A DNA stretch of 13,076 nt from an uncultured Chthoniobacterales bacterium. GTDB lineage: Bacteria > Verrucomicrobiota > Verrucomicrobiia > Chthoniobacterales > UBA10450. Position 1 is the first letter of the stretch, and the number at the start of each line of letters is the position of its first letter. Positions 1 through 6,177 of the stretch are shown here, one piece after another. Position numbers and translations under genes: made by a program. The notes under the pieces were generated by a model. That model was not told the DNA's origin, made no database searches, and worked only from the letters and a program-made list of their open reading frames with translations. The DNA is taken from contig CATPAW010000084.1 in the NCBI GenBank assembly GCA_955652255.1, forward strand, positions 1 to 13,076, in the 5' to 3' direction.

Positions 1-774
1 ATCTACACCGGTCCGAAGCTTTATCATCGGCTCGCGCAACTCGAGCATAACGAAGCCGAGATTATGGACTTCGGCATCTTCAAGCTGGTCTGCCAGTTTC
101 TGCTTAATTTCATGAACTCGTTGCACGGCCTGCTCGGAAATTACGCGGCCGCCATTCTCGCTCTCACCACCATCATTAAGCTTGTGCTCTGGCCGATTCA
201 AAACAAAGCGAACCGTTCCATGCGCCAGATGTCTGCGCTTTCGCCGAAAATGCAGGAGCTGCGCGAGAAATACAAAGATGACCCGACCCGCATGAACCAG
301 GAGGTGATGAAGCTTTACAAGGAGTACGGCATCAACCCGGTCGGCGGCTGTTTGCCGATGGTGATTCAAATCCCGATATTTTTCGGTCTCTACAAAATGC
401 TCGGCCAGGCCGTGGAATTGCGGAACGCAAAATTCCTCTGGGTGCGCGATCTTTCGCAGCCAGACACCGTTGCGCACTTGCATTTGCCGCTACTGCCCTG
501 GCCGGTGCCAGTGAACATTATTCCGCTCTGCATGGCCGCGACGCAAATTTGGCTGATGCAGATGACGCCCAAGACCGGCGACGCCACGCAACGCCGGGTG
601 ATGATGTTCACGCCGCTCATCTTTTTATTTATCTGCTACAATTTTGCCGCCGCTCTGCCATTGTATTACACGACGCAGAATCTTTTCAGCATCTTGCAAT
701 TTTATCAGAACAAAAGACAACCGGCGCCGACGCTGGAAAAGCGTTCGGTCGCCGCGAAACGAAAAAACCGATGA
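1..774 (+). CDS. yidC: Membrane protein insertase YidC, C-terminal part (5' end outside window)
   Basis: YidC inserts and folds proteins in the inner membrane, alone or with SecYEG. The frame is open from base 1, so the N-terminus, including any large periplasmic domain, lies upstream; 257 residues are visible and the stop is TGA at 772-774. The visible part holds the conserved insertase core: the YTGPK motif at window residues 2-6, a hydrophobic helix near 45-65, a charged cytoplasmic loop (about 68-110), the NPVGGCLP motif at 112-119 and further membrane helices to about 235. A basic tail follows (KRSVAAKRKNR). Lys60 sits where E. coli YidC has the functional groove Arg366, by my alignment from memory. 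The next gene starts inside the stop codon (ATGA), so the two are probably translationally coupled. Identity is secure. Confidence 0.97.
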   Translation: MYTGPKLYHRLAQLEHNEAEIMDFGIFKLVCQFLLNFMNSLHGLLGNYAAAILALTTIIKLVLWPIQNKANRSMRQMSALSPKMQELREKYKDDPTRMNQEVMKLYKEYGINPVGGCLPMVIQIPIFFGLYKMLGQAVELRNAKFLWVRDLSQPDTVAHLHLPLLPWPVPVNIIPLCMAATQIWLMQMTPKTGDATQRRVMMFTPLIFLFICYNFAAALPLYYTTQNLFSILQFYQNKRQPAPTLEKRSVAAKRKNR

Positions 775-1241
775 CACCGAAGGAATTACTCGACACCATC
801 CTCGGCTATCTCGGTTTCGTCGTGCAAATCGAGGAGTCGCAGAACGAGGCGGGCAACCTGGTTCTGCAAATTTACACTGAGGAAAGCCGGCGCCTGATCG
901 GGCGCGACGGCGAAACACTCGAGGCCATCACGTTTCTTCTCAACCGGCTGTTACAAACGAAAGACCGGGACGCGGCGAAAGTGATCGTCGATTGCGAGCT
1001 TTACCGCTCCATGCGCGAAGACCGCATTGTGCAGCGCGTCCGCGAATTGGCGGAGCGCGTTCGCATTACTGGCCGTTCCTTACAGCTCGAGCCGATGAAT
1101 TCCTACGAACGGCGCCTCGTGCACAATGCTTTCAAGGACGATCCGGACGTCGCGACCTGGAGCCCGTCCGATTCCGCGCGCATAAAGCAAATCACCTTGC
1201 TTAAACGCCAGCGGAAAAAAGAACCCGCGCAAAAGGAGTAA
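771..1241 (+). CDS. jag: Jag/KhpB-like RNA-binding protein (KH + R3H domains)
   Basis: Single-stranded nucleic-acid-binding protein of the SpoIIIJ-associated (Jag/KhpB/EloR) family, which in other bacteria binds RNA and affects cell elongation and division. The start is ATG at 771, overlapping the yidC stop by 4 bases; an in-frame extension upstream to 549 only reads across yidC in another frame. The 156-residue protein has a KH-like half with the GRDG loop at residues 44-47, and an R3H domain where Arg114 and His118 form the R-x3-H signature, followed by a basic tail. It lacks the N-terminal Jag_N domain of Bacillus Jag, as many Gram-negative-type versions do. The position behind yidC is the classical one and supports the call. 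No Shine-Dalgarno is visible, which fits coupled translation. Confidence 0.92.
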   Translation: MTPKELLDTILGYLGFVVQIEESQNEAGNLVLQIYTEESRRLIGRDGETLEAITFLLNRLLQTKDRDAAKVIVDCELYRSMREDRIVQRVRELAERVRITGRSLQLEPMNSYERRLVHNAFKDDPDVATWSPSDSARIKQITLLKRQRKKEPAQKE

Positions 1242-1344
1242 TTGTCGATCTTGTGGCGGTAGGCGGGACTCTGCCGGGCCGACGATTTTTGCAGGGCAGC
1301 CATCTTGGCTGCCAAATTAAAACACGGCGGCGAAAATCGCCGCC
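1242..1344. other. Convergent intergenic region between jag and the flavin oxidase
   Basis: This roughly 100-base gap separates the ends of two convergent genes. It begins with a copy of the TGTCGATCTT word (1243-1252) one base after the jag stop codon. A GC-rich, poorly paired stretch follows (about 1253-1280), which looks like a decayed hairpin of the GGCGGG..CTCTGCC type. Next comes a well-formed two-hairpin repeat (listed separately). An AAGGAG string at 1233-1238 resembles a ribosome binding site, but it lies in the last codons of jag and no convincing gene follows. The gap probably serves as the transcript end for both neighbours. Confidence 0.6.
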
Positions 1345-1349
1345 CTACA
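1290..1349. repeat. Two-hairpin dispersed repeat, copy A
   Basis: The element is bounded by imperfect terminal inverted repeats, TGCAGGGC at 1290-1297 and GCCCTACA at 1342-1349, with one mismatch that becomes a G-U wobble on the minus-strand RNA. Inside are two perfect 8-bp hairpins: 1295-1302 with 1306-1313 (loop TCT), and 1326-1333 with 1337-1344 (loop AAA). They are joined by an A/T-rich linker. Copies B and C share the right end AATTGTAGGGC (minus strand). The TAG stop codon of the minus-strand oxidase lies inside the right terminal repeat. It is probably a REP/BIME-like or miniature mobile element that now acts at transcript 3' ends. Confidence 0.8.
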
Positions 1350-2523
1350 ATTCGGGCTGAAAGCGCGCAGCCTCTTTGGCAAGACCCGAACGCACTTCCG
1401 GTCGCCAGCGAAATTTTTCCAAAAGCGGATTCGATTTGCCCTCCACAGCGTCTGCGACGATTTCGCCAAGCAGCGGCGCGAATTTGAACCCGTGACCACT
1501 ATCGCCGGTTGCAATAACCAATCCTCGCCGCTCCGGATTGCACGCGATCCAAAAATCTCCATCGTGTGTGTCGCAGTACAAACAAATCCGCGTGTAAACG
1601 ATTGGTGCCTCTGCCAGCGCAGGAATTGCCTTGGTTAAAAATTCACGCAATTTTTTTTTCTCTTCCGGAGTGACCTTGCGATCGGGCGATTCCGGCGACA
1701 TCTCGCGGCCGGGTCCATGATTTGCGATTTTCACCACGCCTTCACGATTGAGCGGAAAACCATAATAGCCCGTCGTCGAAATATCGGCGCCGAAGAAGGG
1801 AAAACGTTGGGGCGAGAAAAGTTCGGGTTTGTCAGGTTTGAGATGAAATACCGGATGTCCCGTTGCGCGAAAGAATTTTCGCGTGAACGGCAGCACGTAC
1901 GGCGTCCACGCTCCAACTGCGACAACGACGGCATCGCCGCCAATTCGTTGTCGATCTTGCAGGACAATGCCGTTCACCGAATTATCCTTTTCATCCAATG
2001 CGATAAACTTGATCCCTTCGACTAACTCAACGCCGAGTGATCGTGCTTGCTCAACGAGCGTGGCGACGACCCGCCCGCTCTCCACATAACCTGCTTCGGG
2101 ATCTAAAAAACCATCGTGAAAGCGTTCTGCATTAAATGCGGGGAAACGTTCGCGCAGCTTTGCTGAATTGATGCGTTCAAACTTGTGTCCGCGCTTCTCA
2201 AATATTTTGCAACTTTCGTATCCAAAATCGCCGGGCTGCATTTGCCGCTGCTGCAGGAATAGAACGCCAGTCTGGTGATACAAGTCGGCGCCAAATTCTG
2301 TATTCCACTTTCGCCACAATGGAATCGCGCGCTCCGCCAGCGCTGTGTAATATTCATCAGCGCCGTAAGCAGTGCGGACCGCTTTGCTGATATCGGTGGA
2401 CGCAGCCAGCGGATGCGGCAGCGGCCCTGGATCGACAAGAACAACTTTGTGGCCGCGTTTTTTTAGTTCAATTGCGGCAGTAACACCATTAATTCCCGCG
2501 CCGACGACGATCACCCTGAGCAT
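1345..2523 (-). CDS. FAD-dependent amine oxidase, monomeric sarcosine oxidase / N-methyl amino acid oxidase type
   Basis: A flavoprotein of the DAO fold that oxidises a secondary (often N-methylated) or cyclic amino acid with O2, giving an imine and H2O2. The protein has 392 residues, close to the roughly 390 of bacterial monomeric sarcosine oxidase. The FAD Rossmann motif GAGINGV is at 8-14, with an acidic residue (Asp31) at the end of the second strand. An R-x-AYG motif at 50-54 fits the substrate-side Arg region. Lys265, His269, Cys314 (in CLYCDT) and Lys347 (in GHGFKF) align with the oxygen-activating Lys, active-site His, covalent-FAD Cys and second Lys of sarcosine oxidase (numbering from memory). 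Covalent flavin is therefore likely. The true substrate (sarcosine, N-methyl-tryptophan, pipecolate or a glycated amino acid) cannot be told. An in-frame TAG just upstream supports this ATG. Confidence 0.88.
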   Translation of the reverse strand: MLRVIVVGAGINGVTAAIELKKRGHKVVLVDPGPLPHPLAASTDISKAVRTAYGADEYYTALAERAIPLWRKWNTEFGADLYHQTGVLFLQQRQMQPGDFGYESCKIFEKRGHKFERINSAKLRERFPAFNAERFHDGFLDPEAGYVESGRVVATLVEQARSLGVELVEGIKFIALDEKDNSVNGIVLQDRQRIGGDAVVVAVGAWTPYVLPFTRKFFRATGHPVFHLKPDKPELFSPQRFPFFGADISTTGYYGFPLNREGVVKIANHGPGREMSPESPDRKVTPEEKKKLREFLTKAIPALAEAPIVYTRICLYCDTHDGDFWIACNPERRGLVIATGDSGHGFKFAPLLGEIVADAVEGKSNPLLEKFRWRPEVRSGLAKEAARFQPEL

Positions 2524-2540
2524 GGTCTAAATCGCAAGCT

Positions 2541-2592
2541 TGCAGATTGGCCACCATCTTTTCCCGGCGGCGGCGAAAATCGGCGCCCTACA
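2541..2592. repeat. Two-hairpin dispersed repeat, decayed copy B
   Basis: This copy fills most of the 71-base gap between the reductase stop and the oxidase start. The right half matches copy A closely: GGCGGCGAAAATC, then GCCCTACAATTC, with one broken pair in the 8-bp stem. The left half keeps only TGCAG and CCATCTT and no longer forms the first hairpin. The right edge again faces the 3' end of a minus-strand gene, whose TGA stop lies just outside the element. A perfect 10-base palindrome, GCAAGCTTGC (2534-2543), overlaps the left edge and may be part of the decayed hairpin. Confidence 0.65.
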
Positions 2593-2594
2593 AT

Positions 2595-3584
2595 TCAAAA
2601 TTCAAAAATAATCTTGCCGCTGCGTTTTCCCTGTGCGGCGTGTGTAACCGCGGCTTTGACTTCGCTTATCGGATAAGCTCTTTCCACTTTCGTTTTCAAC
2701 AGTCCGCGCTTGGCCATTTCGAAGAGTGGCCGAAATGCATCCATCCGTTCGGCCATGGTCGCGCTGTCGTACCACTTGTTAATCCAAATTCCGCGGAAAC
2801 GAAGATCTTTAAAAATCAGCAGGCCGTTTGGGATTTTCAGCGGCTGCAAACTCATCGCGCCGAAGGTTACCACCGTTGAGCCGGGCGCGAGGCAGTTGGC
2901 AAGGCGCAGCGCGCTTTCACCGCCGACTGCGTTCAATCCCAACCGAACTGGTGCGCCGCTCATCGCATTCTTCACTTCCTCGCGAAGATTTTCTCCATCG
3001 ACAAACACGACACCGCCGCCTTCTGAGCGCAATTCATCGATCAATTCGGCGCGGCGAACGACGTTTACAGTTTTGTAGCCAAGATCGCTCGCGATCTGAA
3101 TCACCGCCCGGCCCGCTGCCGAATTGGCCGCGTTTTGAATCAGCCAATCGCCGCTCTTCAGATCGACATAATCGTGCAACAAACGCCAGGCGGTCATCGG
3201 ATTGATTTTCAACATTGCCGCATGCACCGGCTCGATCTCCGGTGGGACCGCGACCAGTTCGCTCGCTTTTACGGCAACCGTTTCGCGCCAAGTGCCGAGA
3301 TTGTGCGGCAGGATAACGAGCGCCCCGGCTGTCATTCCCGTGACGTCGCTGCCGAGATCGACAACTACTCCCGCACCTTCGAACCCTGGCGTCGCCGGAA
3401 GTTCAGGTCGCACCGGATATTTTCCTTCGATCGCATTGAGGTCGGCCGGGTTGATTGGCGCCGCGCGCATTTGCACCAGTGCTTCGTCCACCGCCGGCTT
3501 TGGCCACGGCTGAGTCTCTACATGTAAAACTTCCGCCGGATTTCCGTGCCTTTCGTAAACGACCGCCTTTATATTTTGATTCAT
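2595..3584 (-). CDS. Medium-chain dehydrogenase/reductase, MECR/Etr1-type 2-enoyl thioester reductase
   Basis: Probably an NADPH-dependent trans-2-enoyl-thioester (CoA or ACP) reductase, or a related quinone oxidoreductase, of the zinc-free MDR superfamily. The 329-residue protein has the GroES-like half first, with INPADLNAIEGKYP at 44-57. Tyr56 there matches the catalytic Tyr of Etr1p/MECR, in my alignment. INPMTAW follows at 128-134 and then a nucleotide-binding half: QNAANSAAGRAVIQIA (150-165), then an Asn-Ala-Val-Gly-Gly segment, FGAMSLQP and FKDLRFRGIWINKW. These strings are typical of MECR rather than of zeta-crystallin. No structural-zinc cysteine cluster is present. The start at 3584 is preferred over the in-frame one at 3665, because 3584 begins at the conserved KAVVYE strand. 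It faces the cation transporter head-to-head. Confidence 0.85.
   Translation of the reverse strand: MNQNIKAVVYERHGNPAEVLHVETQPWPKPAVDEALVQMRAAPINPADLNAIEGKYPVRPELPATPGFEGAGVVVDLGSDVTGMTAGALVILPHNLGTWRETVAVKASELVAVPPEIEPVHAAMLKINPMTAWRLLHDYVDLKSGDWLIQNAANSAAGRAVIQIASDLGYKTVNVVRRAELIDELRSEGGGVVFVDGENLREEVKNAMSGAPVRLGLNAVGGESALRLANCLAPGSTVVTFGAMSLQPLKIPNGLLIFKDLRFRGIWINKWYDSATMAERMDAFRPLFEMAKRGLLKTKVERAYPISEVKAAVTHAAQGKRSGKIIFEF
3570..3575 (+). promoter_or_regulatory. Possible -10 box (TATATT) for the cation transporter
   Basis: TATATT lies 11 bases before the ATG at 3587, inside the first codons of the opposing reductase gene. If used, transcription would start within a few bases of the ATG and give a leaderless or nearly leaderless mRNA. 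This would suit the absence of a Shine-Dalgarno. No convincing -35 hexamer is seen at the proper spacing, so the call is weak. Confidence 0.2.
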
Positions 3585-3586
3585 CG

Positions 3587-4498
3587 ATGACTTCGGCGCT
3601 CCATCCTCAGGCTTCCGCGAGTAATCTGCAAACTGGTGCGCGCGTTGCGCTGCTCGGCCTCGCAATCAATGTCCTGCTGGCATCGGCGAAAATTATCGCC
3701 GGACTGTTAGGCAATGCTTATGTGCTGATTGCCGACGGAATCGAATCGACACTCGATATTGCCGGCTCGATTGTCATTTGGGGCGGATTAAAATTTGCCG
3801 CGCGCCCGCCTGACGCGACGCATCCTTACGGTCATGGCAAGGCCGAGCCGATTGCTGCGGTTGTCGTCTCGATGGGCGTGCTTGCCGCCGCGCTTGGTTT
3901 GGCCATTCAAAGCGTACGCGCACTTTTTCTCCCGCATCACGCGCCCGCCCCGTTCACGCTCGTTGTCCTGATTGTCGCCGTGGTTGTGAAAGAAGTTTTA
4001 TATCGATATGTCATCCGGTTTGGTCGCAATGTTGAAAGCACCGCCGTGCAAACGGACGCATGGCACCATCGCACCGATGCGTTGACTTCCATCGCTGCCT
4101 TCGTCGGCATTTCCGTTTCAGTTATCGGTGGCGCGACGTGGCAAAGCGCGGACAACTGGGCGGCGCTTTTTGCCTGTGCGCTGATCGGCGCCAACGGTTA
4201 TCGGCTGTTGCGGCCTGCTTTGTCCGAAATCATGGACACGGCGCCGCAGAGTGAAATTGTCGATCTTGTTCGAAATGCGGCCGGATCTGTCCCCGGAGTT
4301 ATCGAGATCGATAAATGTCTCGTGCGCAAAATGGGTCTGGACTTTTATGTCGATCTTCACGTTCGTGTGAGCGGCGACATTACTGTGCGAGAAGGTCACC
4401 ACATTGCGCATGAGGTAAAACGCGCAATCCAGGCGACCGATCCTCGCATTGCTGATGTGCTGGTGCACATCGAGCCCGCGCGAGTTGTCGCTGGCTAG
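3587..4498 (+). CDS. Cation diffusion facilitator (CDF) family divalent metal transporter
   Basis: An inner-membrane antiporter that expels Zn, Fe, Mn or similar divalent ions in exchange for protons. The 303-residue length is typical. Six membrane segments can be placed, starting near residue 18. The TM2 metal site is in DGIESTLD (Asp50, Glu53, Asp57), and the TM5 site is His160/Asp164 in HHRTD. The family motif HPYGHGK is at 79-85. A cytoplasmic dimerisation domain runs from about 222 to 298 and carries DLHVRV (256-261), HHIAHEV (271-277) and VHIEP (293-297), with likely regulatory metal ligands. The TM2 pair Glu/Asp rather than Asp/Asp or His/Asp leaves metal selectivity open. The start chosen is the ATG at 3587; longer in-frame sequence upstream is antisense to the reductase. 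No regulator gene is next to it. Confidence 0.93.
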   Translation: MTSALHPQASASNLQTGARVALLGLAINVLLASAKIIAGLLGNAYVLIADGIESTLDIAGSIVIWGGLKFAARPPDATHPYGHGKAEPIAAVVVSMGVLAAALGLAIQSVRALFLPHHAPAPFTLVVLIVAVVVKEVLYRYVIRFGRNVESTAVQTDAWHHRTDALTSIAAFVGISVSVIGGATWQSADNWAALFACALIGANGYRLLRPALSEIMDTAPQSEIVDLVRNAAGSVPGVIEIDKCLVRKMGLDFYVDLHVRVSGDITVREGHHIAHEVKRAIQATDPRIADVLVHIEPARVVAG

Positions 4499-4572
4499 GC
4501 CATCAACAAAAGAATAAAATCACGTTTCTATACGTGATTCACGTATACCACTGGCCGCTCCGCACGAGAATT
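4499..4572. other. Convergent intergenic segment with overlapping inverted repeats
   Basis: An A-rich stretch directly after the cation transporter stop, containing two overlapping dyads. One is AATCACGT paired with ACGTGATT (4518-4525 / 4532-4539, 6-base loop). The other is the 19-base palindrome TATACGTGATTCACGTATA (4529-4547). The two cannot form at the same time. There is no U-run after either, so a classical intrinsic terminator is not evident. The position between convergent genes would suit a transcript end or a binding site. Confidence 0.6.
4529..4547. repeat. Perfect 19-base palindrome with 9-bp arms
   Basis: TATACGTGA, a single T, then TCACGTATA form perfect arms. This is the longest exact short-spaced dyad found between genes in the window. 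It resembles a dimeric regulator operator in form, but it lies between two convergent gene ends, where operators are unusual. It shares its left half with a second 8-bp hairpin just upstream. Confidence 0.7.
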
Positions 4573-4628
4573 TGTAGGGCAACCGCTCCCGGTTGCTAAA
4601 CGGCAGGCGAGGTGCCTGCCCTACAATT
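4569..4628. repeat. Two-hairpin dispersed repeat, intact copy C
   Basis: The best-preserved member. Perfect terminal inverted repeats TGTAGGGC (4573-4580) and GCCCTACA (4618-4625) are flanked outside by AATT on both sides. The first hairpin is GCAACCG/CGGTTGC (4579-4585 / 4590-4596) and the second GGCAGGC/GCCTGCC (4602-4608 / 4614-4620), joined by a TAAAC linker. The stems differ in sequence from copy A, yet pairing and layout are the same. The TAG stop of the minus-strand nucleosidase lies in the right terminal repeat. Its place between convergent genes suggests a role at both transcript ends. Confidence 0.85.
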
Positions 4629-5322
4629 GGCTCACCAGCGTTATGATCGCATCGGTCAAAATTCTGCGCGCTTGTGTAATTTGGCGCGCGAAACGCAACA
4701 GATCGAAAAGGGCACCTGGATGGTTGATCAAATAAAGCGACAATTTCGCCGCATTGGTCCGCTGGCGCTCGATGTCGAACAGGATGCTTGGCGGTAATGG
4801 AAAGGGTTCGCGCAGACTATCGCTGATTACGCGCAACGAAAGCATCGGGACCCCGCGAACCGAGCACGCTTGCGCGATCACTTCGGTTTCCATGTCGACT
4901 GCATCGGCGCCGTTTGTGCACGCAATCTCGTTTCGTGCATCAATCGAATCGACAATCGTTGTCGATGTAAAAAGTTTCGCGGTGCGCAAATTGCCATTCG
5001 CCAGGATTCGCTGCGCCGCAGAGAGTGATTCTCGATCCGAGAAGTTCTCCGCGACGATCAAGTCGCCAACTTGGAAATCTTCCCGCGCTGCGCCGGCGAA
5101 TCCTGAGCTGATCAAACGGCGGGGCTGCTCAGTCCGTAGGAAATTGTCGATCTTGAGTTGGCAGCTCTTTCGACCAACGCCGGTGTGTAAAATCGCGACG
5201 GATTTGTTTTCGATCTTGCCGTAAACGATTTTTCCGTTGCTGGATGATGCACGCTTCTTTTCCCGCAGCAGACCGACCAGTCCCGAACTTTCCGCCGACA
5301 AGGCGAACGTGATCGCGATCAT
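4621..5322 (-). CDS. Nucleosidase/phosphorylase of the PNP_UDP_1 (MTA/SAH nucleosidase-like) family
   Basis: Probably cleaves the N-glycosidic bond of a nucleoside. The 233-residue protein shows the family core. Glu11 in ALSAES matches the N-terminal catalytic-site Glu of MTA/SAH nucleosidase. HTGVG is at 46-50, SGFAGAA at 73-79 and DMETEVIAQ at 143-151, where Met144-Glu145 contact the ribose. ISD at 166-168 supplies the purine-binding Asp168. The base is therefore probably a purine. After the ISD motif, an approximately 60-residue tail (PLPPS, then HPGALFDLLRFARQ) departs from MTA/SAH nucleosidase and recalls hopanoid-pathway HpnG phosphorylases, a possible alternative. It lies 25 bases after the anti-sigma-like gene and likely shares its transcript. 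The last residues and the TAG stop come from repeat copy C. Confidence 0.75.
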   Translation of the reverse strand: MIAITFALSAESSGLVGLLREKKRASSSNGKIVYGKIENKSVAILHTGVGRKSCQLKIDNFLRTEQPRRLISSGFAGAAREDFQVGDLIVAENFSDRESLSAAQRILANGNLRTAKLFTSTTIVDSIDARNEIACTNGADAVDMETEVIAQACSVRGVPMLSLRVISDSLREPFPLPPSILFDIERQRTNAAKLSLYLINHPGALFDLLRFARQITQARRILTDAIITLVSQL

Positions 5323-5347
5323 CGCTTCATCTGGTTTCGTTTCGCGA

Positions 5348-6031
5348 TCAGCTTTGTGGCAGCACAGATTCGATCACCTGGACGGAGAAACTTTTCTTCG
5401 CCGAAGTTGGCGCGTTTATTTCGCTGGGAGCGGGTGAGCTTGGACTTCCGCCAGTAATTGCGGAAATCGCTGCCCGAAATTCCGCCTCCCGATTGGAGGG
5501 AAGATCGACAAAAAGGCCGAGGCGATGTTTCTCCGGGATTCCTTTCGTGGTCGTGCCGTCGAGCCGGTGAGCGATTGAAACAATTTCGTTCGCCACCTCA
5601 TCCAATTTCCCCGGCGCCGCAGAAATCGTGATGTCGCTTACACCGAACGGTGCCGGCGTCAGCTCAGTCGCCGCTGCCTGTTCGAGAGATTTCGTCAATT
5701 GCTGTCGCATTTGCGCTTCGAGCGCCGCGCGATTCTGGTTTTTTGTTTCATGTCTTGCGATCAGCCACAAGCCGACGCCTACGTTTACGGCCATGAGAAT
5801 GATAAATGCGGCGCCGACGCGGCGCGCCATTTTCCGCCCGCGCTCGGAAACGTCCGCTTCCTCCGGCAGCAAAACCTCGCGCGAATCGCCGCACATGCCC
5901 GTGTGAATTCGTCGCGCGACCGCGAGCTCGCGTTGCAGTTGCTGGTCCGAAGTCAGTCGCTCCTCCAGTGCAACGCGTTCCGTCGCGGAAAGCTTGCCGT
6001 CGAGATAATCGAAGAGCTTGTCGGGATTCAT
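5348..6031 (-). CDS. Anti-sigma-factor-like single-pass membrane protein
   Basis: The N-terminal 45 residues (LFDYLDGKLSATE at 6-18, then an acidic/basic helix to about 40) look like the helical cytoplasmic domain of ECF anti-sigma factors, but the HxxxCxxC zinc motif is absent. One hydrophobic segment at 71-92 spans the inner membrane with basic residues (RGRKMARR) before it. The 135-residue periplasmic part starts with a Gln-rich helix (about 98-121). It continues with a compact alpha/beta region (about 131-194) in which a Val-Asp-Leu-Pro strand and a following helix faintly recall DUF4349-type domains, and ends in a Pro/Ser-rich tail. No sigma factor gene is adjacent on either side. Function by homology is therefore only likely; a general envelope sensor is the alternative. 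Confidence 0.6.
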   Translation of the reverse strand: MNPDKLFDYLDGKLSATERVALEERLTSDQQLQRELAVARRIHTGMCGDSREVLLPEEADVSERGRKMARRVGAAFIILMAVNVGVGLWLIARHETKNQNRAALEAQMRQQLTKSLEQAAATELTPAPFGVSDITISAAPGKLDEVANEIVSIAHRLDGTTTKGIPEKHRLGLFVDLPSNREAEFRAAISAITGGSPSSPAPSEINAPTSAKKSFSVQVIESVLPQS

Positions 6032-6177
6032 TTCGCTTTGAGGTGGCCCAAGCTTTCAGCTTGCGAACCTAAATAAACGCAAGTTGGGAAACTTGCGCTA
6101 CTTAATTGCGCCGCTCATAAAGCGCCGCTACAGCAGCGGTTTGCTCTTCGCCCTCGTGGAAATAGAGTATCGCCCTC
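6032..6177. other. Divergent intergenic region with stacked small hairpins
   Basis: This is the 146-base gap between the divergent anti-sigma-like and TamB-like genes, so promoters for both should lie here; no confident -35/-10 pair was found. It holds the repeat element D (6049-6097). Then come a direct repeat of GCGCCGCT (6108-6115 and 6122-6129), a small hairpin CCGCT/AGCGG (6125-6129 / 6135-6139), and a direct repeat of TCGCCCTCGTGG (6148-6159 and 6170-6181) whose second copy runs into the TamB start codon. Confidence 0.6.
6049..6097. repeat. Two-hairpin dispersed repeat, variant D
   Basis: The first hairpin is CAAGCT/AGCTTG (6049-6054 / 6058-6063, loop TTC). An A-rich linker follows, then the second hairpin CGCAAGTT/AACTTGCG (6078-6085 / 6090-6097, loop GGGA), followed by CTACTTAATT. 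Layout and the CTAC..AATT right edge resemble copies A and C, but the terminal repeats GTGGCCC/GCGCTAC are not well paired. It is probably a related family or a diverged copy. Confidence 0.6.

Noticed and set aside
549..770. In-frame N-terminal extension of the Jag-like protein
   Set aside because: It reads through the yidC coding region in another frame with no domain; the ATG at 771 in the ATGA overlap starts exactly at conserved-looking sequence.
1233..1358. A short gene after AAGGAG, starting GTG at 1253
   Set aside because: The frame translates the hairpin repeat and its product has no protein-like composition; the AAGGAG is in jag codons.
3585..3665. N-terminal extension of the enoyl reductase to 3665
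   Set aside because: It would be antisense to the cation transporter, and the Arg/Ala-rich extension has no counterpart in the family.
4518..4547. Intrinsic terminator for the cation transporter
   Set aside because: Hairpins are present but GC-poor and lack a following U-run, so I left it as an inverted repeat.
5145..5154. TGTCGATCTT as only a Val-Asp-Leu / Lys-Ile-Asp codon effect
   Set aside because: Codon-pair bias may contribute, since eight of the ten Val-Asp-Leu sites I found use this exact string. It does not explain the three Asp-Arg-Gln-frame copies, the intergenic copy or the constant T before the word.
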